Origin: Nocardia acididurans
GTDB taxonomy: Bacteria > Actinomycetota > Actinomycetes > Mycobacteriales > Mycobacteriaceae
Assembly (NCBI RefSeq): GCF_016741815.1
Contig: NZ_JAERRJ010000008.1
Span: 248,001-312,000 of the forward strand
Reading direction: 5' to 3'
Length of the DNA stretch: 64,000 bases
Within the stretch, counting starts at the first letter, position 1; each line of letters begins with the position of its first letter. The notes beneath the pieces are model-generated. The model was given only the letters and a program-made list of their open reading frames with translations. It did no database searches and had not been told where the DNA came from. The translations under genes were made by a program, and so were the position numbers. Shown here in pieces: positions 25,734 through 34,545 of the stretch.

Positions 25734-26816
25734 ATGGATCTGCCCGTGATGCCGCCGGTCAAACCGATGCTGGCGAAATCGGTGTCGACGCTGCCCCGCG
25801 AGGCGGGACTGCTCTACGAGCCGAAATGGGACGGGTTCCGCTGCATCGTGTTCCGCGACGGCGACGAGATCGAACTCGGATCCCGCAACGACAGGCCCTT
25901 GACCCGGTACTTCCCCGAATTGGTGGAACTACTGGGCAAGGCGCTGCCGGACAGATGCGTGGTCGACGGCGAGATCGTGGTCGTCACCGAGAACGGCCTG
26001 GACTTCGACACGCTGCAGCAGCGACTGCATCCGGCGGCGTCGCGGGTGAACAAGCTGGCGGTGGAGACCCCGGCCTCGTTCGTCGGGTTCGATCTGCTCG
26101 CGCTCGGGGACCGGGATCTGACCGAGGAGCCGTTCGCGCAGCGGCGGCGACTGCTCGAGACGGTCCTCGACGGCAGCCTCTCGCGCACGCATCTGACCCC
26201 GTTGACCGACGATCCGGACACCGCGCAGGACTGGTTCACCCGGTTCGAGGGCGCCGGATTCGACGGGGTGATGGCCAAGGCTGCGGATCTGCCCTACCTG
26301 CAGGACAAGCGGGTCATGTTGAAGATCAAGCACGAGCGCACCGCCGACTGTGTGGTGGCCGGGTTCCGCTGGCACAAGGACGGCGAAGGGGTCGGCTCCC
26401 TGCTGCTGGGGCTCTTCGACGAGAACGGCCGGCTCAATCATGTCGGGGTGGCCAGCAGTTTCACCGCCAAACGGCGCAAGGAACTGGTGACCGAACTGGA
26501 ACCGTTGCGCGCCGACGCCTTGGCGAATCATCCGTGGCGCGAGTGGGCGGACGCGGCGGCGCAGGCCAAGAACGAAGGCAAGATGCCGGGCGGGGTGAGC
26601 CGCTGGACCGGCGGCAAGGACCTGTCGTGGGAGCCGCTGCGCACCGAACTTGTCGCCGAGGTGCGGTATGAACATGTCATGGGAGGACGATTGCGGCACG
26701 GCGGGCGCCTGGTGCGTTTCCGCAGCGACCGCACTCCGGAATCCTGCACCTACGCCCAGCTCGACGAGGTCGCACCCGCCGAACTCGCCGACATCTTCGC
26801 CGAGGCCCGACAATGA
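25734..26816 (+). CDS. ligC: ATP-dependent DNA ligase LigC, 360 aa
   Basis: Seals nicks in a non-homologous end joining or base-excision sub-pathway. Adenylation domain with the nucleophile Lys31 in 'EPKWDGFR', then 'VVDGEIVV', 'FVGFDLLAL' and 'GFDGVMAKAADLPY', the lysine motif 'VMLKIKHERTAD', and a C-terminal OB domain ('VGSLLLGLFDENGRLNHVG'). GAGG lies 8 bp upstream of ATG. The stop overlaps the start of the polymerase gene (ATGA). The same ligC-polymerase arrangement is known in mycobacteria (Rv3731/Rv3730c). Confidence 0.94.
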   Translation: MDLPVMPPVKPMLAKSVSTLPREAGLLYEPKWDGFRCIVFRDGDEIELGSRNDRPLTRYFPELVELLGKALPDRCVVDGEIVVVTENGLDFDTLQQRLHPAASRVNKLAVETPASFVGFDLLALGDRDLTEEPFAQRRRLLETVLDGSLSRTHLTPLTDDPDTAQDWFTRFEGAGFDGVMAKAADLPYLQDKRVMLKIKHERTADCVVAGFRWHKDGEGVGSLLLGLFDENGRLNHVGVASSFTAKRRKELVTELEPLRADALANHPWREWADAAAQAKNEGKMPGGVSRWTGGKDLSWEPLRTELVAEVRYEHVMGGRLRHGGRLVRFRSDRTPESCTYAQLDEVAPAELADIFAEARQ

Positions 26817-27877
26817 GCGCAGCGCTGGAACTCGAGGTGGACGGACGCACCGTCACCATCTCCAATCCGGACAAGATCTACTTCAGCAAACGCGAGGAGA
26901 CCAAGAAGGATCTGGTCGACTACTACCTCGCGGTGTCGGATCAGATCATGAACACCATCCGGGATCGGCCGGTGCTGCTGGAACGCTATCCTGACGGGGC
27001 GAGCGGCAAATCCTGGTTCCAGAAACGGGTGCCGAAATCGGTGCCGGACTGGTTGCAGACCACCGAGGTGTCCACCCCCAACGGCACCGTCAGCGATGCG
27101 CTGGTGGCCGCGGATATGGCACATATTCTGTGGGCGGTGAATCTGGGCTGCTTGGGTTTTCACGTCTGGCCCACGCACGCCGACGCCCCGCAGCCGCCGG
27201 ATTCGCCGCTGGTGTACGACGCGGCGGGCGAACTGCTGCCGCCCACCGGGGTCACCGATGAACTGCGCATCGATCTGGATCCCTCGCCCGGGGTCACCTT
27301 CGAGGATCTGCGCGCGGCCGCGGTGCGCGTGCACGAGCTGTGCGGCGAGCTCGGGATCGACGCGCGGGTGAAGACCTCCGGGTCGCGCGGCCTGCACATC
27401 TACGTGCTGCTGCAACCGAAGTGGGACGGCTATCAGGTGCGTGACGCGGCGGTGGCGCTGGCGCGCGAACTCGAACGCCGCCATCCCGAGCAGATCACCG
27501 CGGCCTGGTGGAAAGAGGAGCGCGGGTCGCGGGTTTTCGTCGATTTCAATCAGAATGCCCCGCACAAAACAGTTTTCGGCGCGTGGTGTGTGCGCCCGAA
27601 GGTGGGCGCACAGGTGTCCACCCCCATTTCCTGGGACGCGCTGGCCGAGATCGTGCCCGACGAGCTGACCATCGCCACCGTGCCGGAGCGGGTGCGCGCG
27701 CTCGGCGACCCGTGGAGTGACCGTGCGCCGCAAGATATTTCGGCGCTGCTCGACATGTCGGCCAAGGATATGGCCGCCGGTCTGCAGGACGCGCCCTGGC
27801 CGCCGGTGTATCCGAAAATGCCCAATGAGCCGCCGCGGGTGCAGCCCAGCAAGGCGCGCAAGAACACCGGGGACTGA
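26813..27877 (+). CDS. LigD-Pol-like primase-polymerase (PolC/Prim-PolC type), 354 aa
   Basis: Archaeo-eukaryotic primase-fold polymerase for gap filling in the LigC pathway. Metal-binding carboxylates in 'LRIDLDPSPGVTFEDL', the 'KTSGSRGLHIYV' nucleotide-binding motif with its histidine, and the third acidic 'RVFVDFNQNAPHKT' are present in order. No ligase or nuclease domain is attached, so it is a stand-alone polymerase. Overlaps ligC by 4 bp. The 268 bp after it hold no gene that I can support. Confidence 0.92.
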   Translation: MSAALELEVDGRTVTISNPDKIYFSKREETKKDLVDYYLAVSDQIMNTIRDRPVLLERYPDGASGKSWFQKRVPKSVPDWLQTTEVSTPNGTVSDALVAADMAHILWAVNLGCLGFHVWPTHADAPQPPDSPLVYDAAGELLPPTGVTDELRIDLDPSPGVTFEDLRAAAVRVHELCGELGIDARVKTSGSRGLHIYVLLQPKWDGYQVRDAAVALARELERRHPEQITAAWWKEERGSRVFVDFNQNAPHKTVFGAWCVRPKVGAQVSTPISWDALAEIVPDELTIATVPERVRALGDPWSDRAPQDISALLDMSAKDMAAGLQDAPWPPVYPKMPNEPPRVQPSKARKNTGD

Positions 27878-28145
27878 GCATCCTCCGGTAAAGAGTGGAG
27901 CAACCTCCTTTCTATTACGCCCCGTGCTTGTCAAGATCACGTTATTCTGATGCTCCGATTTCCAAAGGCATTGCACGGCACACTTTCTTGATTCCGCTAC
28001 CAGGGGGCCGGTCAGCAGAGCAGTCGTGGATCTTCAGCGCGCCGTCGGCGCTTCCGCGATGGATCAACAACCTCAACGGCGATGTGGTTGGCCATCGAAC
28101 CCGCTTCCGTAGCACCGAATGCCCTTCGCACTCAAGGAATCTCGC

Positions 28146-29021
28146 GTGTTCGATCACAAGCACGACATGCCCGACCATCCGGCCGAGCTGTCCTCCACCC
28201 CGACCGATCTGTCCCTGCTGCTGCGTCCCGCCCCGCCCGGCGCGCCCACCGATGTCATCCCACTGCATCGCGGTGACGGATTCCTGCTGCGCGCCGAAGT
28301 GCCACCGGTGCTGGTGGTGGGCAGTTCCGGCGGTGCGGGCGCCACCTCCACCGCACTCGGCATCGCCGCGGCCGCCGCCACCGAATACGGGGAACGCTCC
28401 CCGATCGTGGTGGACGCCAGCGCCACCGGCGGCGACCTGGCCCGGCGCGGCTGCGACACCATCGACGCCGCGGGCACCGTGCAGTCCTGGCTCAACCTGT
28501 CCCCGCGCGGCCTGGCGCCCTCGGTGCTCGACAGCTGCGGGGAGAACCGCGCCGGGTTCGGTGTGCTGCCGCGCGGACCCGAAGCGCTGCCGCGCCGGGA
28601 GAGTTTCACCTCGGTGCAGCGCGATCTGTGGGCGGCGGGCTGCCTGCCCATCTACGACGGCGGCTCCCCGGTGTCCAATCGGCTGCTCGGCCCGCTGCTC
28701 TCGGATCCGCGCGTCGGCCTGGTGATCACGCTGGCCGCCCGCGCGGACGCGGTGAACCGGCTCAAACCCGCGCTGATGTGGCTCGACGACAACTACAGCC
28801 AATACCACCTGGCCGAATCGGTCATCGTGATCACCCGCCAGCATCGCAGCGACGGCCCCGGCGTCGCCGCCCACGTGCGCACCTACCTCGGCAATTTCGT
28901 GCGGGCGGTCACCGAGATCCCCTACGACCCGCACCTGGCCGCCGGTGGCCCGATCACCTGGATCAAACTCACCCACCAAACCCGCAGCGCCTACCGGCAA
29001 CTGCTGAAACTGCTGCGCTAG
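28146..29021 (+). CDS. MinD/ParA-like P-loop ATPase with deviant Walker A, 291 aa
   Basis: 'PVLVVGSSGGAGATSTALGI' is a deviant, Gly/Ala-rich Walker A without the usual paired lysines of MinD, followed by 'SPIVVDASATGGDLARRG' in place of the D-strand and a C-terminal 'LAARADAVNRLKPALMWLDD'. The lack of an obvious P-loop lysine suggests weak or no hydrolysis. The N-terminal ~40 residues are low-complexity and Pro-rich. GTG 28146 has AAGGA 7 bp upstream. Similar proteins accompany septum-site or type VII secretion genes in actinobacteria, but none are here. Confidence 0.65.
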   Translation: MFDHKHDMPDHPAELSSTPTDLSLLLRPAPPGAPTDVIPLHRGDGFLLRAEVPPVLVVGSSGGAGATSTALGIAAAAATEYGERSPIVVDASATGGDLARRGCDTIDAAGTVQSWLNLSPRGLAPSVLDSCGENRAGFGVLPRGPEALPRRESFTSVQRDLWAAGCLPIYDGGSPVSNRLLGPLLSDPRVGLVITLAARADAVNRLKPALMWLDDNYSQYHLAESVIVITRQHRSDGPGVAAHVRTYLGNFVRAVTEIPYDPHLAAGGPITWIKLTHQTRSAYRQLLKLLR

Positions 29022-29076
29022 GGGTCCGGGCCGCGCGTCCCGGACCGGGGTATTTCCGAACGGTAGGGTCGGGCGG

Positions 29077-30843
29077 GTGCGTACACCCACGAGACTCCTC
29101 GCCCTGTTCGCCGTCTCCACCGTCACCGTGACCGGGTGCGGGCTCGGCGGCGACACGACCACCGAGCGGATGACCGATGTGGCGAACAGCTTCGCCGACG
29201 CGCTCAACAACGACGACCCCGCCGCCGCCGCGGCGGTGACCACCGATCCGGCGCAGGCTGCGGCGACCCTCGCCACGGTGTACGACGGCCTGGGCAAGGA
29301 CGCGCACTTCACCGTGCAGAAGGTGGACAAGGACGCGGGCACCTTCACCCTGGCCGCCACCTGGAAACTGGGCCGCGACGGCACGAACGAATGGTCCTAC
29401 ACCACCACCGGAAAGGCCACGGAAACCGACGACGGGTGGAAGGTGGGCTGGGATCCGGCGACCGTCGCACCGGGCTTGAACGCGGGACCGCTCACCTACA
29501 GCGTGACGTACCCGGATCCGGCGCGGATCCTCGACAGCGCCGGTGCGGAACTGATGGGGCAGCAGGTGGTGACCCTGGTGAACCTGGCCCCGGGAGCCGA
29601 TACCGCCGCGGTGGCCGGACTGCTCGCACCGCTCGCGCCGGGGATCACCGCGGCGTCACTGTCCGCGGATCTGGCTGCCGCGCAAGGCAAGTCGATTACG
29701 GCGATCTCGTTGCGGCAGAGCGATATCGCGCCGATCCAGGCGCAGCTCGAAGCGCTGCCGAAGGTGACGCTGTCGGCGCAGACCCGGCTGTTGACCACCG
29801 ACAAGGCGCTGGCCTCACCGACGCTGTCGGGGCTCTCGGAGCTGTGGCAGCAGCAGGCCGACGCGGCGGCCGGATGGGCGGTGCGCGCGCAGACGGCGAA
29901 CGGGACCGAACGCGTCGCGGGCCGCGATCCCGCGCCCACCACCGAGATTCGCACCACCCTCGACGTGGGCCTGCAGCAGGCCGCCGAGGCGGCGCTGGCG
30001 CCGATCCCGCAGGCGGCGGCGATCGTCGCGATCACGCCGTCGACCGGGAATGTGGTGGCGATGGCCCAGAATTCGGCCGCCGACGCGCAGGGGCCGATCG
30101 CGTTGACCGGACTGTATCCGCCGGGATCGACCTTCAAGACGGTGACGGTGTCGGCGGCCTTGCAGGCCGGGACGGTCACCCCGGATTCGATCGTGTCCTG
30201 CCCGGGGGTGGCCGATATCGAGGGGCGGCGCATCCCCAACGACAACAACTTCGACCTCGGTAGTGTGCCGCTGCACACGGCGTTCGCGCGGTCCTGCAAC
30301 ACCACCATGGGACGGCTCGCGGTGAACCTGCCCGCCGACGCGCTACCGAACGCGGCCGCACAGCTGGGCTTGGGAATCGACTATGTGACACCGGGTCTCA
30401 CCACGGTCACCGGCAGCGTCCCCGCCGCCGACACCGCCGCACTGCGGGTGGAGGAGGCCATCGGGCAGGGCAAGGTGACCGCGTCCCCGTTCGGGATGGC
30501 GTTGGTGGCGGCGACCCTGGCGCACGGGTCGGTGCAGGCTCCGGCGATCGTGGCCGGACAGCCCGGCAAGGCCGATCGCACTCCCCCGGCGCTGCCGGCC
30601 GGGATCGCCGATCAGGTGAAAACCATGATGCGGGAAACGGTTACCGACGGTACGGCGACCGCGCTGCGCGATATTCCGGGGTTGCTGGGCAAGACCGGCA
30701 CCGCGGAATTCATCGACGACACGCATGCGCACGGCTGGTTCGTGGGCATCGACGGCGATCTGGCGTTCGCGGTGTTCGTCTACGACGCCAACTCCTCGGG
30801 TCCGGCGGTGGAGGCGGCGGGACGGATGCTGCGCGCCCGCTGA
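29077..30843 (+). CDS. Class B penicillin-binding lipoprotein (PBP-lipo type), 588 aa
   Basis: Peptidoglycan DD-transpeptidase. Signal with lipobox 'VTGC' near residue 21; NTF2-like MecA_N domain (~27-135); dimerisation region (~140-310); transpeptidase domain with Ser351-x-x-Lys354 ('PPGSTFKT'), Ser406-Cys-Asn408 and Lys539-Thr-Gly541 ('GKTGTAEF'). The domain order matches Mycobacterium PBP-lipo (Rv2864c). The GTG follows a TAGGGT -10-like hexamer by ~7 bp, so the message may be leaderless. Confidence 0.92.
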   Translation: MRTPTRLLALFAVSTVTVTGCGLGGDTTTERMTDVANSFADALNNDDPAAAAAVTTDPAQAAATLATVYDGLGKDAHFTVQKVDKDAGTFTLAATWKLGRDGTNEWSYTTTGKATETDDGWKVGWDPATVAPGLNAGPLTYSVTYPDPARILDSAGAELMGQQVVTLVNLAPGADTAAVAGLLAPLAPGITAASLSADLAAAQGKSITAISLRQSDIAPIQAQLEALPKVTLSAQTRLLTTDKALASPTLSGLSELWQQQADAAAGWAVRAQTANGTERVAGRDPAPTTEIRTTLDVGLQQAAEAALAPIPQAAAIVAITPSTGNVVAMAQNSAADAQGPIALTGLYPPGSTFKTVTVSAALQAGTVTPDSIVSCPGVADIEGRRIPNDNNFDLGSVPLHTAFARSCNTTMGRLAVNLPADALPNAAAQLGLGIDYVTPGLTTVTGSVPAADTAALRVEEAIGQGKVTASPFGMALVAATLAHGSVQAPAIVAGQPGKADRTPPALPAGIADQVKTMMRETVTDGTATALRDIPGLLGKTGTAEFIDDTHAHGWFVGIDGDLAFAVFVYDANSSGPAVEAAGRMLRAR

Positions 30844-30943
30844 CCGGGGCGCAATCGACGACAAGGTCTCGGCGGCAAGCGAATTCGCTCACCGCCGAGA
30901 CCTTTCGCGGATCCGGCGTGGGTTGTCCGGTTTCCGGCGCGGG

Positions 30944-31783
30944 CTATCCGAGGCGTTCGGCCAGGACCGGGGCCAGGGCGCGCAGGGCGGGCAGCGGATC
31001 GGCGCCGAGGATCTGCGGGGCCACATGGTTCGCGCCCGCCTTCAGGTGCGCGACGAGCTGGTCGGCGATCTGCTCGACGGTGCCGTGCGCGGCGACGGCG
31101 TCGACGAAGCGGTCGCTGCCGGGGGCGGTCAAATCCCCGTCGCCGAAACCGAAGCGGCGCAGGTTGCTGGTGTAGTTGGTCAATCCCAGGTAGAAGCCCA
31201 GGGTCTGGCGGGCGGTGGCGCGGGCGCGCTCGGCGTCGGTGTCGAAGACGACCTTGTGCTCGACGGCCAGGGTGGTGTCGGGGCCGAGCAGTTCGCGCAC
31301 GCTCGCGGTGTGCTCGGGGACGGTCAGGTAGGGCAGCGGACCGGCAGTTCGGTCACCGGCCAGTTTCGCCACGCGCGGACCGAGCGCGGCCAAGGCGCGA
31401 CCCTGCTTGGGCACCTCCGCGGCATCGAGGGCGTCGAGGTAGTTCACCAGGGCGTCATAGGGTTTGGTGTAGTCGGCGTCGTTCTCACGGTGGCCCGCGC
31501 CGATGCCGAGCAGAAAACGGCCGGGGAACTTGTCGTCGAGGCGATGGTAGGTCTCGGCGGCACGCTCGGCGGGGGTGGCCCACACGTTCACGATGCTGGT
31601 GGCGACGGTGATGGTGTCCGATCCGGCCAGCAGTTGCTCGTAGCCCTCCCACTCCGCGGCGGGCGACGCGCCCAGCCACACCGTGCCGTAGCCGAGCTGC
31701 TCGAGCTCGCGGACCGATTCCGGGGTGAATGCCGAATAACCCTGCCAAACACCGAATTGTCCCAATTGCTGTGTCGTCACCAT
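30944..31783 (-). CDS. LLM-class F420-dependent oxidoreductase (TIGR03620-like), 279 aa
   Basis: TIM-barrel enzyme of the luciferase-like family using coenzyme F420. Starts 'VTTQQLGQFGVWQG', with 'LEQLGYGTVWLGASP', the cofactor-side 'TSIVNVWATPAERAAETYHR' and 'FLLGIGAGHREN', typical of the subgroup. Start is not certain: ATG 31783 gives the family N-terminus, ATGs at 31798, 31807 and 31816 are in frame, none has a strong Shine-Dalgarno. It is divergent from the Trp leader of trpS. Confidence 0.87.
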   Translation of the reverse strand: MVTTQQLGQFGVWQGYSAFTPESVRELEQLGYGTVWLGASPAAEWEGYEQLLAGSDTITVATSIVNVWATPAERAAETYHRLDDKFPGRFLLGIGAGHRENDADYTKPYDALVNYLDALDAAEVPKQGRALAALGPRVAKLAGDRTAGPLPYLTVPEHTASVRELLGPDTTLAVEHKVVFDTDAERARATARQTLGFYLGLTNYTSNLRRFGFGDGDLTAPGSDRFVDAVAAHGTVEQIADQLVAHLKAGANHVAPQILGADPLPALRALAPVLAERLG

Positions 31784-31908
31784 GTGTGCAGCCAACATCC
31801 GGTTCATGATCGGCATTCCCGGCCGCCCACATTCTTTGTGGCGGTCGCGGTGAGCGAGGTCGCAGCGCAATCGAGACGACGGGCGCGGCACCGGGTTGTT
31901 ACAGTGAC

Positions 31909-31959
31909 ATGGTGATCGATACCCGACAGGCGTGGTGGCTGCTCTCGCAGCCCGACTAG
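31909..31959 (+). CDS. Trp-rich leader peptide of trpS, 16 aa
   Basis: Reads MVIDTRQAWWLLSQPD then TAG. Two consecutive Trp codons (31933-31938) sit directly before a GC-rich hairpin region, the classical layout of a ribosome-stalling leader. No strong Shine-Dalgarno is visible before the ATG; GTG at 31912 is an alternative start in the same frame. It ends 90 bp before the trpS start. Confidence 0.75.
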   Translation: MVIDTRQAWWLLSQPD

Positions 31960-32048
31960 TCATGTCCGCGGGCTGTACGCAGCCCGCACGAATCACCCTG
32001 TCACAGTGCGGATCTCGTACAGCCCTCCCCAATTCCAGGAGCTGTACC
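31937..32048 (+). promoter_or_regulatory. trpS: Ribosome-mediated attenuator / RBS-sequestering RNA switch of trpS
   Basis: Competing stems are visible. GGCTGC/GCAGCC at 31937-31942/31947-31952; GCGGGCTG/CAGCCCGC at 31968-31975/31980-31987; the alternative GGCTGTACG 31971-31979 with CGTACAGCC 32016-32024; and GTACAGC 32017-32023 with GCTGTAC 32041-32047, which encloses the AGGAG of trpS (32037-32041). CAGCCCG at 31948-31954 can also pair with CGGGCTG at 31969-31975. There is no U-tract, so the likely output is translation initiation rather than termination. Auxiliary trpRS1 of Streptomyces coelicolor is known to be controlled by ribosome-mediated attenuation. Confidence 0.75.
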
Positions 32049-33089
32049 GTGAATTCCTTCACCGCCACCCTCGCCCGCAACGACCAGCTCGCCGCCGAGG
32101 TCGCCGCACATCCCGAACTGTTCCGCATCCTCACCGGCGAAAGACCCACCGGCGCACTGCATCTGGGCCACTACTTCGGCACGATCGCCGAACGCGTCCG
32201 GCTGCATCGACACGGCGTGGACACCTTCGTCATCCTCGCCGACTATCAGGTGATCACCGACCGCGACGGCATCGGGCAGGTGCGCGACCACGTGCACAAC
32301 GCGGTCCTCGACTATGTCGCCGCCGGGATCGACCCGGAGCAGGCCACCATCTTCACCCATTCGGCCGTGCCCGCACTCAACCAGCTGATGCTGCCGTTCC
32401 TGAGCCTGGTCACCGAGGCCGAACTGCATCGCAATCCCACGGTGAAAGCCGAGGCGGCCGCATCCGGACGGGCATTGAGCGGGCTGCTGCTCACCTATCC
32501 GGTGCATCAGGCCGCCGATATCCTCTCCGCGGGCGCGAACCTGGTGCCGGTGGGCAAGGACAACCTCCCGCACATCGAGTTGGCGCGGGTCATCGCACGC
32601 CGATTCAACGACCGCTACGGCGAGGTGTTCCCCGAACCGCGGGCCCTGCTCACCACCGCGCCGGAGGTGCCCGGACTCGACGGGCGCAAGATGTCGAAGA
32701 GCTACGGCAATGCGATCGGCCTGTCCATGACCGCCGACGAGACCGCGGCCCTCATCCGGCGCGCGCCCACCGACTCACAACGCCACATCACCTTCGATCC
32801 GCAGCAGCGGCCCGGCGTCTCGGCGCTACTGACCACCGCGGCCCTCACCACCGGACGCGACGAGCACGACATCGCCGCCGAGATCGGCGACGGCGGCGCG
32901 AGCGCCCTCAAACGGTTCACCACCGACGCGGTCAACGAACGCTTCGCCGAACATCGCCGCATTCGCGGCGAACTGGCACTCGATGCCGATTTCGCGAGCC
33001 GCGTGCTGCGCGAAGGCAATCGGCGCGTGAACGAGATCGCCGAGCACACCCTCGAGCAGGTTCGCTACGCGATGGGCACGGTGTACTGA
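32049..33089 (+). CDS. trpS: Tryptophanyl-tRNA synthetase, 346 aa
   Basis: Charges tRNA-Trp. Class I synthetase with the HIGH-type motif HLGH at residues 38-41 ('RPTGALHLGHYFGT') and KMSKS at 214-218 ('DGRKMSKSYGN'); 'YPVHQAADIL' is the Trp/AMP site region. GTG 32049 has AGGAG 7 bp upstream. Trp-codon leader control and isolation from trp genes suggest an auxiliary, inducible enzyme like the indolmycin-resistant TrpRS1 of streptomycetes; a second housekeeping trpS would be expected elsewhere. A methyltransferase gene follows 1 bp downstream. Confidence 0.94.
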   Translation: MNSFTATLARNDQLAAEVAAHPELFRILTGERPTGALHLGHYFGTIAERVRLHRHGVDTFVILADYQVITDRDGIGQVRDHVHNAVLDYVAAGIDPEQATIFTHSAVPALNQLMLPFLSLVTEAELHRNPTVKAEAAASGRALSGLLLTYPVHQAADILSAGANLVPVGKDNLPHIELARVIARRFNDRYGEVFPEPRALLTTAPEVPGLDGRKMSKSYGNAIGLSMTADETAALIRRAPTDSQRHITFDPQQRPGVSALLTTAALTTGRDEHDIAAEIGDGGASALKRFTTDAVNERFAEHRRIRGELALDADFASRVLREGNRRVNEIAEHTLEQVRYAMGTVY

Positions 33090-33090
33090 C

Positions 33091-33783
33091 ATGACCGACG
33101 ACATGCTGGTGACCTCCCGCTCGGCCGCCGAATATCACGCCATGTTCGATCTGAGTCCCGCCGACGTGGCGGGCTCGGTCCTCGACTGCTGCTCCGGCGG
33201 TTCGAGTTTCGCGGCCGAAACCGGGACACGGGTGACCGCGGTCGATCCGATGTACCGCCTCGGCCACGAGGAACTCGCGCAGCGGGTGCGCACCGCGCTG
33301 CGTGACGGCGACAGCATGATCGCCGCGCACGCACACCGCTTCGAATGGGGTTTCTACGGCGGCATCGAGCAGCGTCGGCAGATGCGGTACGCGGCCGGAG
33401 AACAGTTCATCGCGGACCGCGCGGCACATCCGGACCGCTACGTTGCCGCGGCACTGCCCGAATTGCCGTTCCCGGACGGCAGTTTCGACCTGGTGCTGTG
33501 CTCGCATCTGCTGTTCACCTGGTCGGATCGCTTCGACGAGGACTTCCACCGCCGCGCCCTCGCCGAACTGGTGCGCGTCGCTCGCCGCGAGGTGCGCATC
33601 TATCCGCTGGTCGTGCAGGCCACGGGTGAACCGGTCGAATTCCTGGATCGGCTGTGCGACGAACTGCGCGCCGCCGGCCACGAGGTCGAATTGCACCCTG
33701 TGCCATACCGTTTCCAGCAGGGTGCACACTATGCACTGTGGATCAGGTCCGGTGGGGACTGCGATTCCCGCCCGCAGGTGTAG
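33091..33783 (+). CDS. SAM-dependent methyltransferase-like protein, 230 aa
   Basis: Methyltransferase fold: 'VAGSVLDCCSGGSSFAAE' replaces the usual E/DxGxG of motif I with 'DCCSGGSSF', 'TRVTAVDPMY' is the acidic ribose site, and 'LPFPDGSFDLVLCSHLLF' is motif IV/post-II. The unusual motif I leaves SAM binding probable but unproven. One bp after trpS, so co-transcribed; it could modify a tRNA or a Trp-derived metabolite, but nothing shows which. Confidence 0.75.
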   Translation: MTDDMLVTSRSAAEYHAMFDLSPADVAGSVLDCCSGGSSFAAETGTRVTAVDPMYRLGHEELAQRVRTALRDGDSMIAAHAHRFEWGFYGGIEQRRQMRYAAGEQFIADRAAHPDRYVAAALPELPFPDGSFDLVLCSHLLFTWSDRFDEDFHRRALAELVRVARREVRIYPLVVQATGEPVEFLDRLCDELRAAGHEVELHPVPYRFQQGAHYALWIRSGGDCDSRPQV

Positions 33784-33807
33784 CCGGACCGGCGGGCAGG
33801 AATCGAA

Positions 33808-34545
33808 TCAGAGCTCGCCGTTGACCTTCGGGAAGGTCTGGGTGACCAGCGTGGTCAGCGAATCCGCGAGCAGGGTGTGCACGTGCGGGCGGGCCAGGCT
33901 GCCGCGCACGATCCACTCGCGCCCCGCCGCCTTCACCAGACCGCCGTAGCAGCGGACCAGCGCCCGCAGCTCCTCGCTGTGCAGGGAATCGGACAGGCCC
34001 ATCATCTGCACGACGCGGTCGGCGGCGGCGCTGTCGGCCTCGTCGAGGATGCGCTGCACCTCCGGGTCGTCGCCGATGCCTTCCAGGCCGGTGACCTTCA
34101 CCCAGGTGGTGCCGTGCTCGCTGATGGTGTCGAGCAGCCACTCCACACTCGCGTCGACCCGCTCCTTGGTGCTGCCGGTGGGCACGAGCATGTGCTCGAG
34201 CCGGGGCAGGGTCACCATGCGGCGCACGACCGCCAGGTAGAGGTCGCGCTTGTTGCCGAAATAGTGGTTGATCAGACCGCGTGCGACGCCGGCTCGCTGG
34301 GCGAGTTCGGCGGTGGACACGGCCGCGTACGGGCGCTCACCGAACATGTCGATGGCGCACGACAGGATCTGCGCGCGGCGCTCGTCGGGCTCGAGCCGAC
34401 GGCGACGCGACGGCGCGTCGGCAGACTCGGCCGAGGGGTCGGCGGTCTGCGCGAGCGCGGCGTCGACAGCGCTGCCGGGCATCGGCGGCGTGTCAGTGTT
34501 GCCGCCGGGCTTCGGCGGCACTGTGGTGTCAGAGTGAGCGGGCAA
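33808..34545 (-). CDS. TetR-family regulator, 245 aa
   Basis: HTH at ~residues 55-105 ('ILSCAIDMFGERPYAAVSTA', 'GVARGLINHYFGNKRDLYLA') and a C-terminal effector domain. A ~48-residue Pro/Ser/Asp-rich N-tail precedes it. The TTG at 34545 has AAGGA 5 bp upstream and overlaps the acyl-CoA dehydrogenase end by 17 bp; a later start would remove the unstructured tail. Co-transcribed with the dehydrogenase, so it probably controls it. Confidence 0.85.
   Translation of the reverse strand: MPAHSDTTVPPKPGGNTDTPPMPGSAVDAALAQTADPSAESADAPSRRRRLEPDERRAQILSCAIDMFGERPYAAVSTAELAQRAGVARGLINHYFGNKRDLYLAVVRRMVTLPRLEHMLVPTGSTKERVDASVEWLLDTISEHGTTWVKVTGLEGIGDDPEVQRILDEADSAAADRVVQMMGLSDSLHSEELRALVRCYGGLVKAAGREWIVRGSLARPHVHTLLADSLTTLVTQTFPKVNGEL

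Noticed and set aside
31900..32048. T-box riboswitch for trpS
   Set aside because: No T-box bulge sequence or specifier stem; the tandem Trp codons in a short reading frame explain the leader better.
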